In this document: positions 1 through 7,991 of the stretch, in pieces | How positions within the stretch are numbered: position 1 is the first letter of the stretch | How the letters are laid out: every line of letters starts with the position of its first letter | Assembly (NCBI GenBank): GCA_003543245.1 | Contig: DPJB01000005.1 | Span: 4,006-36,475 of the forward strand | Length of the DNA: 32,470 nucleotides | Source: Moraxellaceae bacterium | GTDB taxonomy: Bacteria; Pseudomonadota; Gammaproteobacteria; Pseudomonadales; Moraxellaceae | Direction of reading: 5' to 3' | Program-made: the position numbers and the translations under genes | The notes under the pieces: generated by a model | Database searches by the model: none | What the model saw: the letters and a program-made list of their open reading frames with translations, nothing else | What the model was told of the DNA's origin: nothing

Positions 1-177
1 GGCGTGTTCAATACGGATCAGGGCTGGATTTTTTTCAATGCCACCCGGCATGAAACCGCCGTGAACAGCGAAGTTTCGCGAGCCGACAATCGTCTGGAAA
101 TCATTGCAGCTGATGCACTGGACTGGGAGACGCTGGAGGCACGGTTGCTGACGGCGCGCGTGACCCCGGATACCTGA
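1..177 (+). CDS. C-terminal end of an unknown protein (partial)
   Basis: An open frame enters from the left edge and ends with TGA at 175-177, giving the last 58 residues of a protein that starts outside the window. The tail is mixed polar and acidic with no motif I recognise, including a GWIFF segment near its start and an ALDWETLEARLL segment near its end. It converges on lnt with only 26 bases between the two stops, and no clear hairpin terminator separates them. Reading it as coding rests on the open frame, codon pattern and its tight fit against lnt. No function is proposed. Confidence 0.55.
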   Translation, partial: GVFNTDQGWIFFNATRHETAVNSEVSRADNRLEIIAADALDWETLEARLLTARVTPDT

Positions 178-203
178 ATTTCCGATGCTCTCAGGTCAGG
201 CAG

Positions 204-1724
204 TCATGACGGGCGCTTGTGGCGCCAGCCAATAAGCCAGCCAATAAGAAGCATCAGTGCCATGATGGCCAGTACCGGCCAGTTGCCCATTACTACATAC
301 GGCGTCAGGCCTTCACGCGGCTGCGCCGTAGCACGTAATACCAGACGCTGGAACTGCGGGGCATGCTCCTGCACGCTGCCATCGGCCCTGATGATGGCGG
401 AAATACCGTTATTGGTGGCGCGAATCACTTCGCGGCCGGTTTCCACTGCGCGCATGCGCACCATCTGGAAGTGCTGGTGCGGACCAATCGAACCACCAAA
501 CCAGCCATCATTGGAGATGGTTGCCAGCACATCGCTGCGGGCTGCAATCCGGCGTACAAGTTCGGGGTAGGCAATTTCGTAGCAGATCATCGGTCCCAGC
601 CAGTGATTCTTCACCAGCAGGGGCTGTTGGTCGGCACGGCCTTCACTGAAGCTCGACATGGGCATGTCAAAAAACGGAATGGCACCGCGTAGAAAACCTT
701 CATACGGAATGTATTCGCCAAACGGTACCAGTCGCTGTTTGTGATAAATCCCGCTGCCGTCACCCAGGGCGATGATGCTGTTGTAAAAGCGCAGGGTGCG
801 GGAGGCTTCGTCCGGATCAATATAGGGAATGCCGGTGACAAAGGCGGAGCGGTTGGCGAGTGCCTTGTCGCTGGTTTCCTTCAGGAAGTCGATGGCTTCG
901 TGATAGAACATCGGCACGGCAGACTCGGGCCAGATCACCAGGTCTCGGCCCCATTCATTTCTGGAGAGTTCCTTGTAGATGGCGAGTGTCTTGTCGCGCC
1001 ACTCCAGTTGCCATTTTGATTCCTGCGGAATGTTGCCCTGCACGATGCTGACCGACAGGGCCTCTCCTGTGGGGTGAGTCCAGGCGATGTGCTGCAGTCC
1101 CGCGCCCGTCACCCAGAGTGCAAGGACGGCGGTCAGTGCAGGCCATTGCGTGCGGTCGGCCAGCACCCGGAACAGTACGAGTCCGGTAAACACGGCAATC
1201 AGGCTGATGCCGAACACGCCCAGCAACGGTGCATAACCGATCAGGGGTGTGTCGATAAAGGCATAACCGGTGAACAGCCAGGGGAAGCCGGTGAACAACC
1301 AGGATCGTAACCACTCGCCCAGTACCCACAATGCAGGCAGTGCCAGCAGCGGTGCGCGTTCCAGTTTGAAGCGGGCATAAAGAAACCCGATAAAGGCAAA
1401 GAACAGGGCCATGACGGCGGCCACAAAGCCGACCATCGGCGTGGCCAGCCAGGGCGGGGTGTAGCCGTAATCATGAATCGACACATACAGCCACGAACCG
1501 CCATACGCCCACAGGCCAAAACCATGGCACCAGGCCAGAAAGGCCGTGCGCCTGACGCTGTGTCCGCGCAGCAGTTCGGCCGACAGGCCGATGGTGAGCA
1601 GTGCCAGAGGCCAGACATGGAAGGGCGCCAGTGCAAACGGCGTCAGTGCGCCCAGCATGACCATCAGCAATGGCAGGAGACGGTGGGTGCGAAGGGTGTC
1701 CAGATAACGGGCAATGATCGGCAT
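204..1724 (-). CDS. lnt: Apolipoprotein N-acyltransferase Lnt
   Basis: Inner-membrane enzyme that transfers a third acyl chain from phospholipid to the N-terminal cysteine of apolipoproteins, the last step of lipoprotein maturation. The N-terminal ~200 residues are strongly hydrophobic with several membrane segments. A periplasmic nitrilase-like domain follows and a final membrane helix precedes the basic C-terminus. The catalytic Glu-Lys-Cys triad is visible in the motifs IWPESAVP, HKQRLVPFGEY and MICYEIAYPE. Length (506 aa) is normal for the family. The ATG at 1722-1724 is preferred; an in-frame TTG four codons upstream (1736) is possible, and neither has a clear Shine-Dalgarno. It is last in the ybeZ-ybeY-corC-lnt run, 66 bases after corC. 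Confidence 0.95.
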   Translation of the reverse strand: MPIIARYLDTLRTHRLLPLLMVMLGALTPFALAPFHVWPLALLTIGLSAELLRGHSVRRTAFLAWCHGFGLWAYGGSWLYVSIHDYGYTPPWLATPMVGFVAAVMALFFAFIGFLYARFKLERAPLLALPALWVLGEWLRSWLFTGFPWLFTGYAFIDTPLIGYAPLLGVFGISLIAVFTGLVLFRVLADRTQWPALTAVLALWVTGAGLQHIAWTHPTGEALSVSIVQGNIPQESKWQLEWRDKTLAIYKELSRNEWGRDLVIWPESAVPMFYHEAIDFLKETSDKALANRSAFVTGIPYIDPDEASRTLRFYNSIIALGDGSGIYHKQRLVPFGEYIPYEGFLRGAIPFFDMPMSSFSEGRADQQPLLVKNHWLGPMICYEIAYPELVRRIAARSDVLATISNDGWFGGSIGPHQHFQMVRMRAVETGREVIRATNNGISAIIRADGSVQEHAPQFQRLVLRATAQPREGLTPYVVMGNWPVLAIMALMLLIGWLIGWRHKRPS

Positions 1725-1790
1725 GGGCGCAGGCAATTATGGTGGTTGATGCGGCAGGTCATCACGACATGCCGCATTCCGGGTGGGTCG

Positions 1791-2639
1791 TCAGGAGGCT
1801 TTCTGGATTTTCAGCTGGCGAATGGCGCGGCGGTCAGCTGCCAGCACCGTAAACTCCCAGTGATCAATCACGATCTTTTCGTCACGCTCGGGCAACCGCT
1901 CGAATGCGCTCATGACAATCCCGCCAATCGTGTCAAAGTCATCGTTGCTGAAGCGGGTGCCAAAGTGTTCGTTGAAATCGGCAATCGGGGTGAAGGCCTT
2001 GATCACGAATTCTCCCGGCGCAATTTCCCGGATGAAAGCGTCTTCGTCTTCCTCGAAATCATGTTCGTCATCAATCTCGCCAACGATCTGCTCCAGCGCA
2101 TCTTCCAGCGTGACCACACCGGCAATGCCGCCGTATTCGTTGACCACGATCGCCATGTGATTTTTCTTGGCACGGAACTCCTTGATCAGTCGATCAAGAT
2201 GCGTTGACTCGGGCACAAAAAAGGCAGGGCGCAGGAAATCCTTGATCGTGAAGCGCTCGTTGCGCTCTTCCAGGATCAGCTTGAGCAGGTCCTTGGCAAA
2301 CAGGATGCCGATGACTTCATCGGCGTTGTCGGCATCCAGCACGGGAAAGCGTGAATGGGCGGACTCGATCAGCAGTGGCAGAAAGTCACGGGGCTCCATG
2401 TCGGCACGTACGGCAATCATCTGTGCACGCGGAATCATGATTTCACGTACCTGGCGCTCGGAGACCTGAAGCGTGGCTTCAATGATGCGCAGCGCATCCG
2501 GGTCCAGCAGGCCGCGGTCGCCCGCGCTGTGGATCATTTCGGCCAGGTCCTGGCGGTTCTGTGGTTCGCCGCTCAGTGCCAGCGTCAACCGGCTTAACCA
2601 GGATTTCGGACTGTCGCCCGACGATCGCCCCTCGCTCAT
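1791..2639 (-). CDS. corC: CorC/YbeX family CBS-domain protein
   Basis: Cytoplasmic CBS-pair protein of the CorC/YbeX family, linked genetically to magnesium/cobalt efflux and, as YbeX, to ribosome metabolism. Two CBS motifs lie at about residues 67-125 and 132-190; the first contains MIPRAQMIAV and RFPVLD, the second NEYGGIAGVVTLEDALE. An acidic linker and a C-terminal CorC_HlyC transporter-associated domain (about 205-280) ending in AIRQLKIQKAS follow. There are no membrane helices, which separates it from the longer CorB/HlyC-like proteins with DUF21. The 282-aa length is typical. The ATG at 2637-2639 has AAGGGA six bases upstream. It sits between ybeY and lnt as in many gammaproteobacteria. 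Confidence 0.93.
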   Translation of the reverse strand: MSEGRSSGDSPKSWLSRLTLALSGEPQNRQDLAEMIHSAGDRGLLDPDALRIIEATLQVSERQVREIMIPRAQMIAVRADMEPRDFLPLLIESAHSRFPVLDADNADEVIGILFAKDLLKLILEERNERFTIKDFLRPAFFVPESTHLDRLIKEFRAKKNHMAIVVNEYGGIAGVVTLEDALEQIVGEIDDEHDFEEDEDAFIREIAPGEFVIKAFTPIADFNEHFGTRFSNDDFDTIGGIVMSAFERLPERDEKIVIDHWEFTVLAADRRAIRQLKIQKAS

Positions 2640-2713
2640 CTTGTTTCCCTTTTTCCTTTCTTCGGTAGTGAAGCCGCCCGCAAGGGCAATGATGCTACAT
2701 GAATGTGTCGGTT

Positions 2714-3193
2714 TTATTCGTAGGGATTCTCTATGCCAAGCCGTGACAGGGCGGCCACTTCCAGCGCCTCCATCTCTTCGGCGTCGGCATCGTCGATATG
2801 GTCAAAGCCCAGCAGGTGCAGGGTGCCGTGCATGGTCAGGTGGGCCCAGTGTGCCTGTACATCCTTGCCTTGTTCGATTGCCTCGGCGGCGACCACCGGT
2901 ACGCAGATGACCAGGTCGCCCAGCGGCAGGATGTCGAGCTGATCCTGCAGGAAGTCGGGCAGTTCGCTGGGAAAGGACAGCACATTGGTCGGTTTGTCCT
3001 TGTCACGGTATTCATGATTCAGCGTACGGCTTTCGTCGGCATCGACCAGTCGTACGGTGATTTCGGCCGGCTTGTCGTAGCCGGCCTGCTGCAGTGCCGT
3101 GGCACACCAGCGGGCAAAGTCGGCTTCGGCGGGCAGGTTGGCCGCTTCAATGGCGAGCTGGAGATCAATCAGGGGCAGGGTAGGTGCGCTCAT
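2714..3193 (-). CDS. ybeY: Endoribonuclease YbeY (rRNA maturation factor)
   Basis: Zinc-dependent single-strand endoribonuclease involved in 16S rRNA 3'-end maturation and 70S ribosome quality control. The metal-binding signature HGTLHLLGFDH (H-x3-H-x5-H) is intact near residue 120, and the upstream segment TNVLSFPSELPD is characteristic of the family. The 159-aa length is normal. The ATG overlaps the ybeZ stop codon by four bases (ATGA at 3190-3193), which implies translational coupling to the PhoH-type ATPase with which YbeY is functionally associated. A 74-base gap separates it from corC. Confidence 0.95.
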   Translation of the reverse strand: MSAPTLPLIDLQLAIEAANLPAEADFARWCATALQQAGYDKPAEITVRLVDADESRTLNHEYRDKDKPTNVLSFPSELPDFLQDQLDILPLGDLVICVPVVAAEAIEQGKDVQAHWAHLTMHGTLHLLGFDHIDDADAEEMEALEVAALSRLGIENPYE

Positions 3194-4242
3194 GCCTGCT
3201 CATCCGTGCCGGCTGCCTTTGCAGTTCTGGCGGGGCGGGCATCCCATGCTTCGTAGGCCTCGACAATTACTTGCACCAGACGATGACGCACAACATCGCG
3301 TGATGTGAAGCGCGTGATGTGAATGCCTTTGACGTCATGCAATACGCGCAGTGCATGCGCCAGGCCGGATTCCTGGCCCTTGGGCAGGTCAACCTGGGTG
3401 ATGTCGCCGGTGATCACGGCCTTAGAGCCGAAGCCCAGACGCGTCAGGAACATCTTCATCTGTTCCCTGGTGGTGTTCTGGCCTTCGTCGAGAATGATGA
3501 AGGCGTTGTTCAGCGTACGGCCACGCATGTACGCCAGTGGCGCAACTTCGATCACCTGTTTTTCGATCAGCTTGGAGACGCGCTCGAAGCCCAGCATTTC
3601 GTAGAGGGCATCGTAGAGCGGACGCAGGTAGGGATTGATCTTTTCCGAGAGGTCGCCGGGCAGAAAGCCGAGCTTTTCACCGGCCTCGACAGCGGGGCGT
3701 ACCAGCAGGATGCGGCGGATCTCGTCTTTTTCCAGCAGGTGCACGGCGGCGGCAACGGCCAGATAGGTTTTGCCGGTACCGGCTGGGCCGACACCGAAGC
3801 TGATGTCATGCGCCAGGATGTTTTCGACATAGCGCTGCTGGTTTTCACCACGCGGTTTTACGGCGCCACGACGGATGTGCAGGGTGACGCCAGCCGGGTC
3901 GACATCGCTGACGGGGGCGAGCAGGTCGTGGTCGTCGCTGACAATCCCGTCCAGAACACTGTCATCCAGAGTGGACAGTAGCAGGTGCACGGTTTCGGCA
4001 TCCAGATGATCACGGTCGCGGGTTTCGGCGTACAGCATTTCCAGTACGCTGGCCGCAGCATTCACTGCGACAGCGGCACCCTCGATACGGAAATGGTTGC
4101 CACGGCCATGAATGGCGACATTCAGGCGTTGTTCAATCAGTTTTAGGTGCTCGTGAAACTGCCCGGAGAGGGCGCTCAGTCGGCGGGGATCATTGGGTTC
4201 CAGCGTTAGCTGGCGCCGTGCAACGGCAGTCTGGGTGTTCAA
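3190..4242 (-). CDS. ybeZ: PhoH-like ATPase YbeZ
   Basis: Cytoplasmic P-loop ATPase of the PhoH family (PhoH2/YbeZ branch), thought to act with YbeY in RNA processing. An N-terminal KH-like region (first ~110 residues) precedes the ATPase core. The core has Walker A GPAGTGKTYLA near residue 155, Walker B FIILDEGQN near 250 and sensor ITGDITQVDLP. The 350-aa length fits. The start is a TTG at 4240-4242: there is no in-frame ATG until residue 69, and the N-terminus lines up with relatives (LEPNDPRR, SALSGQFHEHL). A rare TTG start with weak Shine-Dalgarno suggests modest initiation. In relatives this gene follows miaB directly; here it is first in its run and needs its own promoter. Confidence 0.94.
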   Translation of the reverse strand: MNTQTAVARRQLTLEPNDPRRLSALSGQFHEHLKLIEQRLNVAIHGRGNHFRIEGAAVAVNAAASVLEMLYAETRDRDHLDAETVHLLLSTLDDSVLDGIVSDDHDLLAPVSDVDPAGVTLHIRRGAVKPRGENQQRYVENILAHDISFGVGPAGTGKTYLAVAAAVHLLEKDEIRRILLVRPAVEAGEKLGFLPGDLSEKINPYLRPLYDALYEMLGFERVSKLIEKQVIEVAPLAYMRGRTLNNAFIILDEGQNTTREQMKMFLTRLGFGSKAVITGDITQVDLPKGQESGLAHALRVLHDVKGIHITRFTSRDVVRHRLVQVIVEAYEAWDARPARTAKAAGTDEQA

Positions 4243-4387
4243 GCGGTGATGGCTCGGATATCCGGGGGATCAGAATACCGCAAAGCCGGCCACCCCGTCA
4301 GCCTCCCGTGTCGGCGGTCTGGTCGTGGCCAACCGGTCATGATTATGCTAAACCATGCATATGCGACTAACGGGTCAGGACGTGTCA
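4243..4387. promoter_or_regulatory. Divergent intergenic region between ybeZ and the esterase gene
   Basis: Both flanking genes read outward, so promoters in both directions are expected. On the minus strand a weak candidate for ybeZ is TATTCT (4277-4272) with CTGACG (4301-4296) 18 bases upstream. On the plus strand TATGCT just before 4350 could serve the hydrolase and would place transcription start close to 4355. That argues against the ATG codons at 4355 and 4361 and favours 4388. Both promoter calls are by eye and weak. Confidence 0.3.
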
Positions 4388-5356
4388 ATGAATGCCTTGC
4401 GTAACTCCTCTCTGCTAGTGGCTCCGGCGCTCTCCGTCAGTTGGCAGGCGCGCGCCCTCAACATGGCCCTTCGCTACTCCATCAAGCCGGTACTGGAGCT
4501 GGCACCGGTCAGTCCCACTACCATGCGTCTGGCCGACCGCCTTTACGGCGTGGCGGGTGCCTTTCTGCGCCAGTTGCCACACTTTGTAGAGGCGCGGTCT
4601 GAGGATTTCGGTCTCTTTCAGGGGGAGTGGCTACGAGCAGGCAAGGGGCTGCGGGAAGACAAGGCCATGCTCTATCTGCATGGTGGCGGTTACTGCTTCA
4701 GTTCGGCCGAGGCACACCGGCCATTGACCTGGCGTCTGTCGCGGGCGGCAAAGCGTCCGGTGCTGGCCATCAACTATCGACAGGGGCCGGATCACCATCT
4801 GGACCTTGCCCGTGAGGATGCCTTGCGTGCATACGAGTATTTGCTGGATCGCGGCTATGCCCCCGGCAACATCCTGATCGGTGGCGATTCGGCGGGCGGG
4901 CACCTGACGCTGGTTACCCTGCAGTCCATCCGTGACGCCGGGCTACCACTGCCGCGTGCCGGCATGTGTTTCTCGCCCTGGACCGATCTCAGTTGCGAGA
5001 GCCCCTCCTACGAGAACAACAGCCAGCATGATCCGATGTTTGCATCGCGTGCAGTAGCTGGGTTGTCACGACATTTTGCCCGTGATCGCGACCCTTATGA
5101 TCCGAGGGTGTCGCCCCTGCATGGCGATTTTACCGGATTGCCCCCCCTCATGATCACGGCAGGATCGACGGAGGTCTTGCGCGACGATGCCCGTCGTGCC
5201 GCCGAGCGAGCCCGCGAGCATGGCGTTGAGGTGGTGTACGAAGAGTGGCGAAGCATGCCGCATGTGTTTCAGCTGTTTGCCTTCTGGCTGCCGGAAGCAC
5301 GTGCGGCGTACCGGCACATGGCGCGGTTTATCCAGACAGTCGAGCGATCGCGGTAA
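4388..5356 (+). CDS. Alpha/beta hydrolase, hormone-sensitive lipase (HSL) type esterase
   Basis: Likely carboxylesterase or lipase acting on acyl esters. The oxyanion motif HGGGYCFSS and nucleophile elbow GGDSAGG (Ser168 in this numbering) define the HSL/type IV family. His292 in RSMPHVFQLF is the probable catalytic histidine. The acid is less standard: the usual D-P-L-x-D-E stretch reads STEVLRDDA, so Glu272 or a following Asp would serve. There is no signal peptide, although the N-terminal ~40 residues are moderately hydrophobic. ATG 4388 (322 aa) is preferred over ATG 4355 because a plausible -10 element lies directly before 4355; the longer form remains possible. The gene is divergent from ybeZ and 62 bases before the next gene. 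Confidence 0.85.
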   Translation: MNALRNSSLLVAPALSVSWQARALNMALRYSIKPVLELAPVSPTTMRLADRLYGVAGAFLRQLPHFVEARSEDFGLFQGEWLRAGKGLREDKAMLYLHGGGYCFSSAEAHRPLTWRLSRAAKRPVLAINYRQGPDHHLDLAREDALRAYEYLLDRGYAPGNILIGGDSAGGHLTLVTLQSIRDAGLPLPRAGMCFSPWTDLSCESPSYENNSQHDPMFASRAVAGLSRHFARDRDPYDPRVSPLHGDFTGLPPLMITAGSTEVLRDDARRAAERAREHGVEVVYEEWRSMPHVFQLFAFWLPEARAAYRHMARFIQTVERSR

Positions 5357-5418
5357 GGTGAATCTGCTGCAATGATGCGCTAGCATCGGATTTTCTGGTC
5401 TGGCAGTGATCAACCGGC

Positions 5419-5811
5419 ATGAAACCATACTTTCTCAGCTTCTTTCTCACCGCAGTTGTTGCATGTGGCGTAGCAGTCTCTGCTCCTGCCGTGGCGGGTC
5501 CGATCTACTCTGATGTGGACGCCAATGGCCGCCGTGTTTTCTCCGATGCACAAACCACCTCTTCCTCTACGGAAGTGAAGCTCAACGAAGCTACGGTGGT
5601 GTCCGGCCAGTCCCTGGGGAAAAAAGTGGACTACCCGTACGGTCGACCCGACTCCGGTCGTGGCTCAGCCGCCACGTACCGCCAGATCAGCCGGCAGGAG
5701 GAGAAAAAAAGGGAGTGTGCGGAGATGAAGGACACCATGAACAACACGGCCGGCCGGATCAAGCTGAATACCGAGAACCGCTATCACCGTGAGTGCATCC
5801 TCGGGCAGTAG
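5419..5811 (+). CDS. DUF4124 domain-containing secreted protein
   Basis: A 130-aa protein with a clear Sec signal peptide: Lys-containing N-terminus, hydrophobic core, probable cleavage after APAVA near residue 27. The first mature segment, IYSDVDANGRRVFSD, matches the DUF4124 pattern (aromatic, D, G, then y/f-S-D), a short beta unit common at the N-terminus of gammaproteobacterial envelope proteins of unknown role. The remainder is polar, with a Glu/Lys/Arg-rich stretch near residues 93-100 likely to be helical, and two cysteines in the last third that could pair in the periplasm. No enzymatic motif is seen. It may share a transcript with the upstream hydrolase. Confidence 0.75.
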   Translation: MKPYFLSFFLTAVVACGVAVSAPAVAGPIYSDVDANGRRVFSDAQTTSSSTEVKLNEATVVSGQSLGKKVDYPYGRPDSGRGSAATYRQISRQEEKKRECAEMKDTMNNTAGRIKLNTENRYHRECILGQ

Positions 5812-5847
5812 TCGTGATGTTGGCAGGATTTTCTCCTGACTGCTCTC

Positions 5848-5875
5848 TTGCATAATCCTTTCCCGGAAATACACT
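5848..5875 (+). promoter_or_regulatory. Candidate sigma70 promoter for the DUF6916-like gene
   Basis: TTGCAT (5848-5853) and TACACT (5870-5875) are separated by 16 bases, and a -10 of this form would place transcription start about 28 bases before the ATG at 5911. The TTG that opens a longer reading frame at 5848 is the -35 box itself, which supports the downstream ATG. Visual match only. Confidence 0.35.
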
Positions 5876-5910
5876 CTACCCCCGACTCCGACCTGTCATG
5901 GATACCTGCA

Positions 5911-6201
5911 ATGGAACTGCTGAAGCTGGAAGATTTTGCGTCGTGCCTGAATGAAACGTTTGATGTGGTAGTCAACGGCATGAGTGTTCCGTTCGTGCTG
6001 GTAGAGGCGAGGCCTCTGCAAACGCCCATGCAGAGTCTGGTGCGTGCACCGTTTTCCTTGCTCTTCAGAAACTGTTCAGCCTTCCTCTTTCCACAGGGAA
6101 CCTACAGCATGCGGAATGGCCGCATCGGGGATGTGGGTGTTTTTATCGTGCCGGTCGCCCAGGAGAAGGGGGGGTTCCTGTATCAGGCGATCTTCAACTG
6201 A
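5911..6201 (+). CDS. Small DUF6916-like protein next to tail-collar genes
   Basis: A 96-aa protein, predicted soluble, with no signal peptide. It opens MELLKLEDFASCLNETFDV and ends with a predicted beta-strand run through VGVFIVPVAQ and a C-terminal Phe-Asn. From memory this resembles the DUF6916 family, small proteins of unknown function often found beside microcystin-dependent-protein (Tail Collar) genes; I cannot confirm this by search. The context agrees, because the three tail-collar genes and their acetyltransferase converge on it. The stop overlaps the 3' end of the GNAT gene by 19 bases tail to tail. ATG 5911 is preferred over an upstream TTG at 5848 that lies within a promoter-like sequence. 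Confidence 0.65.
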   Translation: MELLKLEDFASCLNETFDVVVNGMSVPFVLVEARPLQTPMQSLVRAPFSLLFRNCSAFLFPQGTYSMRNGRIGDVGVFIVPVAQEKGGFLYQAIFN

Positions 6202-6764
6202 CTGTCGGTCCCGTCCGGCCGCCAAAGCATGGCAATGTGCGTGGCGGTCGCGTCTTTTGCATCAAAACCAAGGCGTTCATATAGCAGGCGTGCGCGCGGG
6301 TTCATGAGGTGCACATGAAGCCTGATGGTGGCCCCTCGTGCGAGTGCGTCGCGCTGTGTCTGTCGTATCAGTTCGCTGCCGATTCCCTTTCCCTGTTCTT
6401 CCGGTAACAGGCTGATGTCTATCACCAGATATTCCGATGCAGCGCTCTGTTGCAGGTAATAGCGCCCGACCGCTGCTTTTGCGTACTCGATCACCAGAAA
6501 GTCGGTACCGGGATAGTGCGAAAGGTAGTGCTGATGCTGAAGCTGGAATTGCTGGTCGGTGAATGACCGCTTCATGTTTTGGGGCCACGGGAGCGTAGCG
6601 AGTTCCTCTGCGCGGGTGCTGGCATAAAGATCATGCAGCCAGGGCAGGTCGCTGTCGCGGGCGGCACGCAGGGAGTACCCGCGCTCGGCGAGGAGCGCGG
6701 GTATCTGCATGGGCTCGCACCGCCCTGACGGGAATGATGCGAGCCGTTGTTGCGGGGTTTCCAT
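6183..6764 (-). CDS. GNAT family N-acetyltransferase
   Basis: Acetyl-CoA-dependent N-acetyltransferase with unknown acceptor. The GNAT fold is visible from YSLRAARDSDLPWLHDLY (strand 1/helix 1) to the acetyl-CoA pyrophosphate motif EEQGKGIGSELI (Q-x-x-G-x-G) around residue 130 and the C-terminal segment PRARLLYERLGFDA. The 193-aa length is usual. Its ATG (6762-6764) overlaps the stop of the upstream tail-collar gene (TGATG on the minus strand), and a GTG one codon earlier would overlap by four bases. Either way the gene is translationally coupled to the tail-collar run, which suggests that it modifies or supports those proteins; this role is inference. Confidence 0.85.
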   Translation of the reverse strand: METPQQRLASFPSGRCEPMQIPALLAERGYSLRAARDSDLPWLHDLYASTRAEELATLPWPQNMKRSFTDQQFQLQHQHYLSHYPGTDFLVIEYAKAAVGRYYLQQSAASEYLVIDISLLPEEQGKGIGSELIRQTQRDALARGATIRLHVHLMNPRARLLYERLGFDAKDATATHIAMLWRPDGTDSQLKIA

Positions 6765-7306
6765 CACGGAAATGACGGAAAGACGCCCTGGAGCGCAATG
6801 CAGAAATTGACGCCCAGATAGGGTTGCTGGTTCTCATGCGGCAAGCCTCCGCCCTGGCTGGGGCTGAGCATGACGGGGGAGAGCTGGGTATTCAGTGGGC
6901 TGGCAATGAAATTCTTCGATGATGTATTGGACGCCAGAAAGGAAAGGCCACCATTTGCCACCGGAGAGCTTGAGCCACTGCCCGACGCCGATTGCGAGTA
7001 GGCGTTAACGCCGTGGTTGTGGGATGGGGTCTGGTTACTGTTCAGTGTCGCTGTATTGCTGCCGAAAAATTCGCCCAGTGTGCGGGGTGAAAGGCCGGGG
7101 CCCTGACCCTGCTGGCACCCGCCGCGACCGGCGAAGTTCGGGAGTTGGAACGTCGTCTGGCCGTTGCCGCCATAGGTGGTGCCGAGCAAGGCAAAAAGGG
7201 CGGTGTTCTGCGAGATGGGCAGTGTGGCGCCATTGCAGAGTGCCCAGCCTTTCGGGTTGAAGTTGAAGCCGAACATCTGGATTTCGCCGATATAGGGTTC
7301 GGTCAT
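6764..7306 (-). CDS. Tail Collar domain protein 1 (microcystin-dependent-protein-like)
   Basis: A 180-aa protein of the COG4675/MdpB type. It starts with YIGEIQMFGFNFNPKGWALCNG, continues through LLGTTYGGNGQTTFQLP (phage Tail Collar domain, about residues 5-60) and a low-complexity Ser/Asn/Gly/Ala middle, and ends with HENQQPYLGVNFCIALQG. An HxH pair (His96, His98) matches the type used for metal in phage fibre tips such as T4 gp37. No signal peptide and no phage neighbours are present. ATG 7304-7306 is chosen because it has GGAGGA eight bases upstream and matches the N-termini of the two paralogues. It is the last of three and is coupled to the GNAT gene. Cellular role unknown. Confidence 0.88.
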   Translation of the reverse strand: MTEPYIGEIQMFGFNFNPKGWALCNGATLPISQNTALFALLGTTYGGNGQTTFQLPNFAGRGGCQQGQGPGLSPRTLGEFFGSNTATLNSNQTPSHNHGVNAYSQSASGSGSSSPVANGGLSFLASNTSSKNFIASPLNTQLSPVMLSPSQGGGLPHENQQPYLGVNFCIALQGVFPSFP

Positions 7307-7399
7307 GATGCGATTCCTCCGATGAATGTTGCCGCGCACATTAATAATGGCGGCCGCGCCAGCGTGGCGCAGTTATGGTGTTGTCGTTGCGTGTTGCGG

Positions 7400-7930
7400 T
7401 CAGCTCTGCTGAGGGTAGATGCCATCCGTTGCAATGCAGTACTGAACCGTCAGCGTGGGCATGAGGTTTTCATGTGGCTGTGATCCACCACTTGCACCAA
7501 GCATCTGCGGTGACATTGGTGCTGCGGTATTGCCGGTAATGGTGTTCACATAAAACGTGTCGCCACTGACGGTGCCGGGCAGCAGTGAAGTGCCGGGAGT
7601 GACGGCAGTGGCTGCCGATGTCGTTGCCATCAGCGTGTGGGTGTGCGCCGGCATTTGCTGCGGTATCAGGGTGACGGTTTCGGTGCCGGCAATCTCGCCG
7701 ATCACATGGTTGGTCAGGCCGGGGCCCTGGCCCTGATGCAGCGGCAGACGGCCGCGCAGGTCGGGGACGGCAAACGTGGTTTGCCCGTCGCCGCCATAGG
7801 TGGTGCCCAGCAGGGCGAACAGGACTTCGTATTCCGAAATTGCCAGCAGGCTGCCATCGCAGGTTTGCCAGCCCTGCGGGGTGCGGCCGAAGCCGAACAT
7901 GCGGATTTCACCGGTAAAAGGGGTGCTCAT
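7400..7930 (-). CDS. Tail Collar domain protein 2 (microcystin-dependent-protein-like)
   Basis: A 176-aa paralogue of its neighbours. The N-terminal collar motif reads FTGEIRMFGFGRTPQGW and LLGTTYGGDGQTTFAVPDLRGR. The HxH pair falls at His96 and His98, the same positions as in paralogue 1. A Thr/Ala-rich variable section follows, and the conserved end reads PHENLMPTLTVQYCIATDG. ATG 7928-7930 is preferred, with GGAG nine bases upstream; an earlier in-frame ATG at 7945 would add five residues absent from the family pattern. It lies 93 bases before paralogue 1 and 61 bases after paralogue 3. The divergence of the three copies, with conserved ends and variable middle, suggests distinct subunits rather than a recent duplication. 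Confidence 0.88.
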   Translation of the reverse strand: MSTPFTGEIRMFGFGRTPQGWQTCDGSLLAISEYEVLFALLGTTYGGDGQTTFAVPDLRGRLPLHQGQGPGLTNHVIGEIAGTETVTLIPQQMPAHTHTLMATTSAATAVTPGTSLLPGTVSGDTFYVNTITGNTAAPMSPQMLGASGGSQPHENLMPTLTVQYCIATDGIYPQQS

Positions 7931-7991
7931 TGGACTGTGCTCCATTAGTCAGTCGGCAACGCCGGATCGGGGCGCTGCGTGTCGTGATCCA

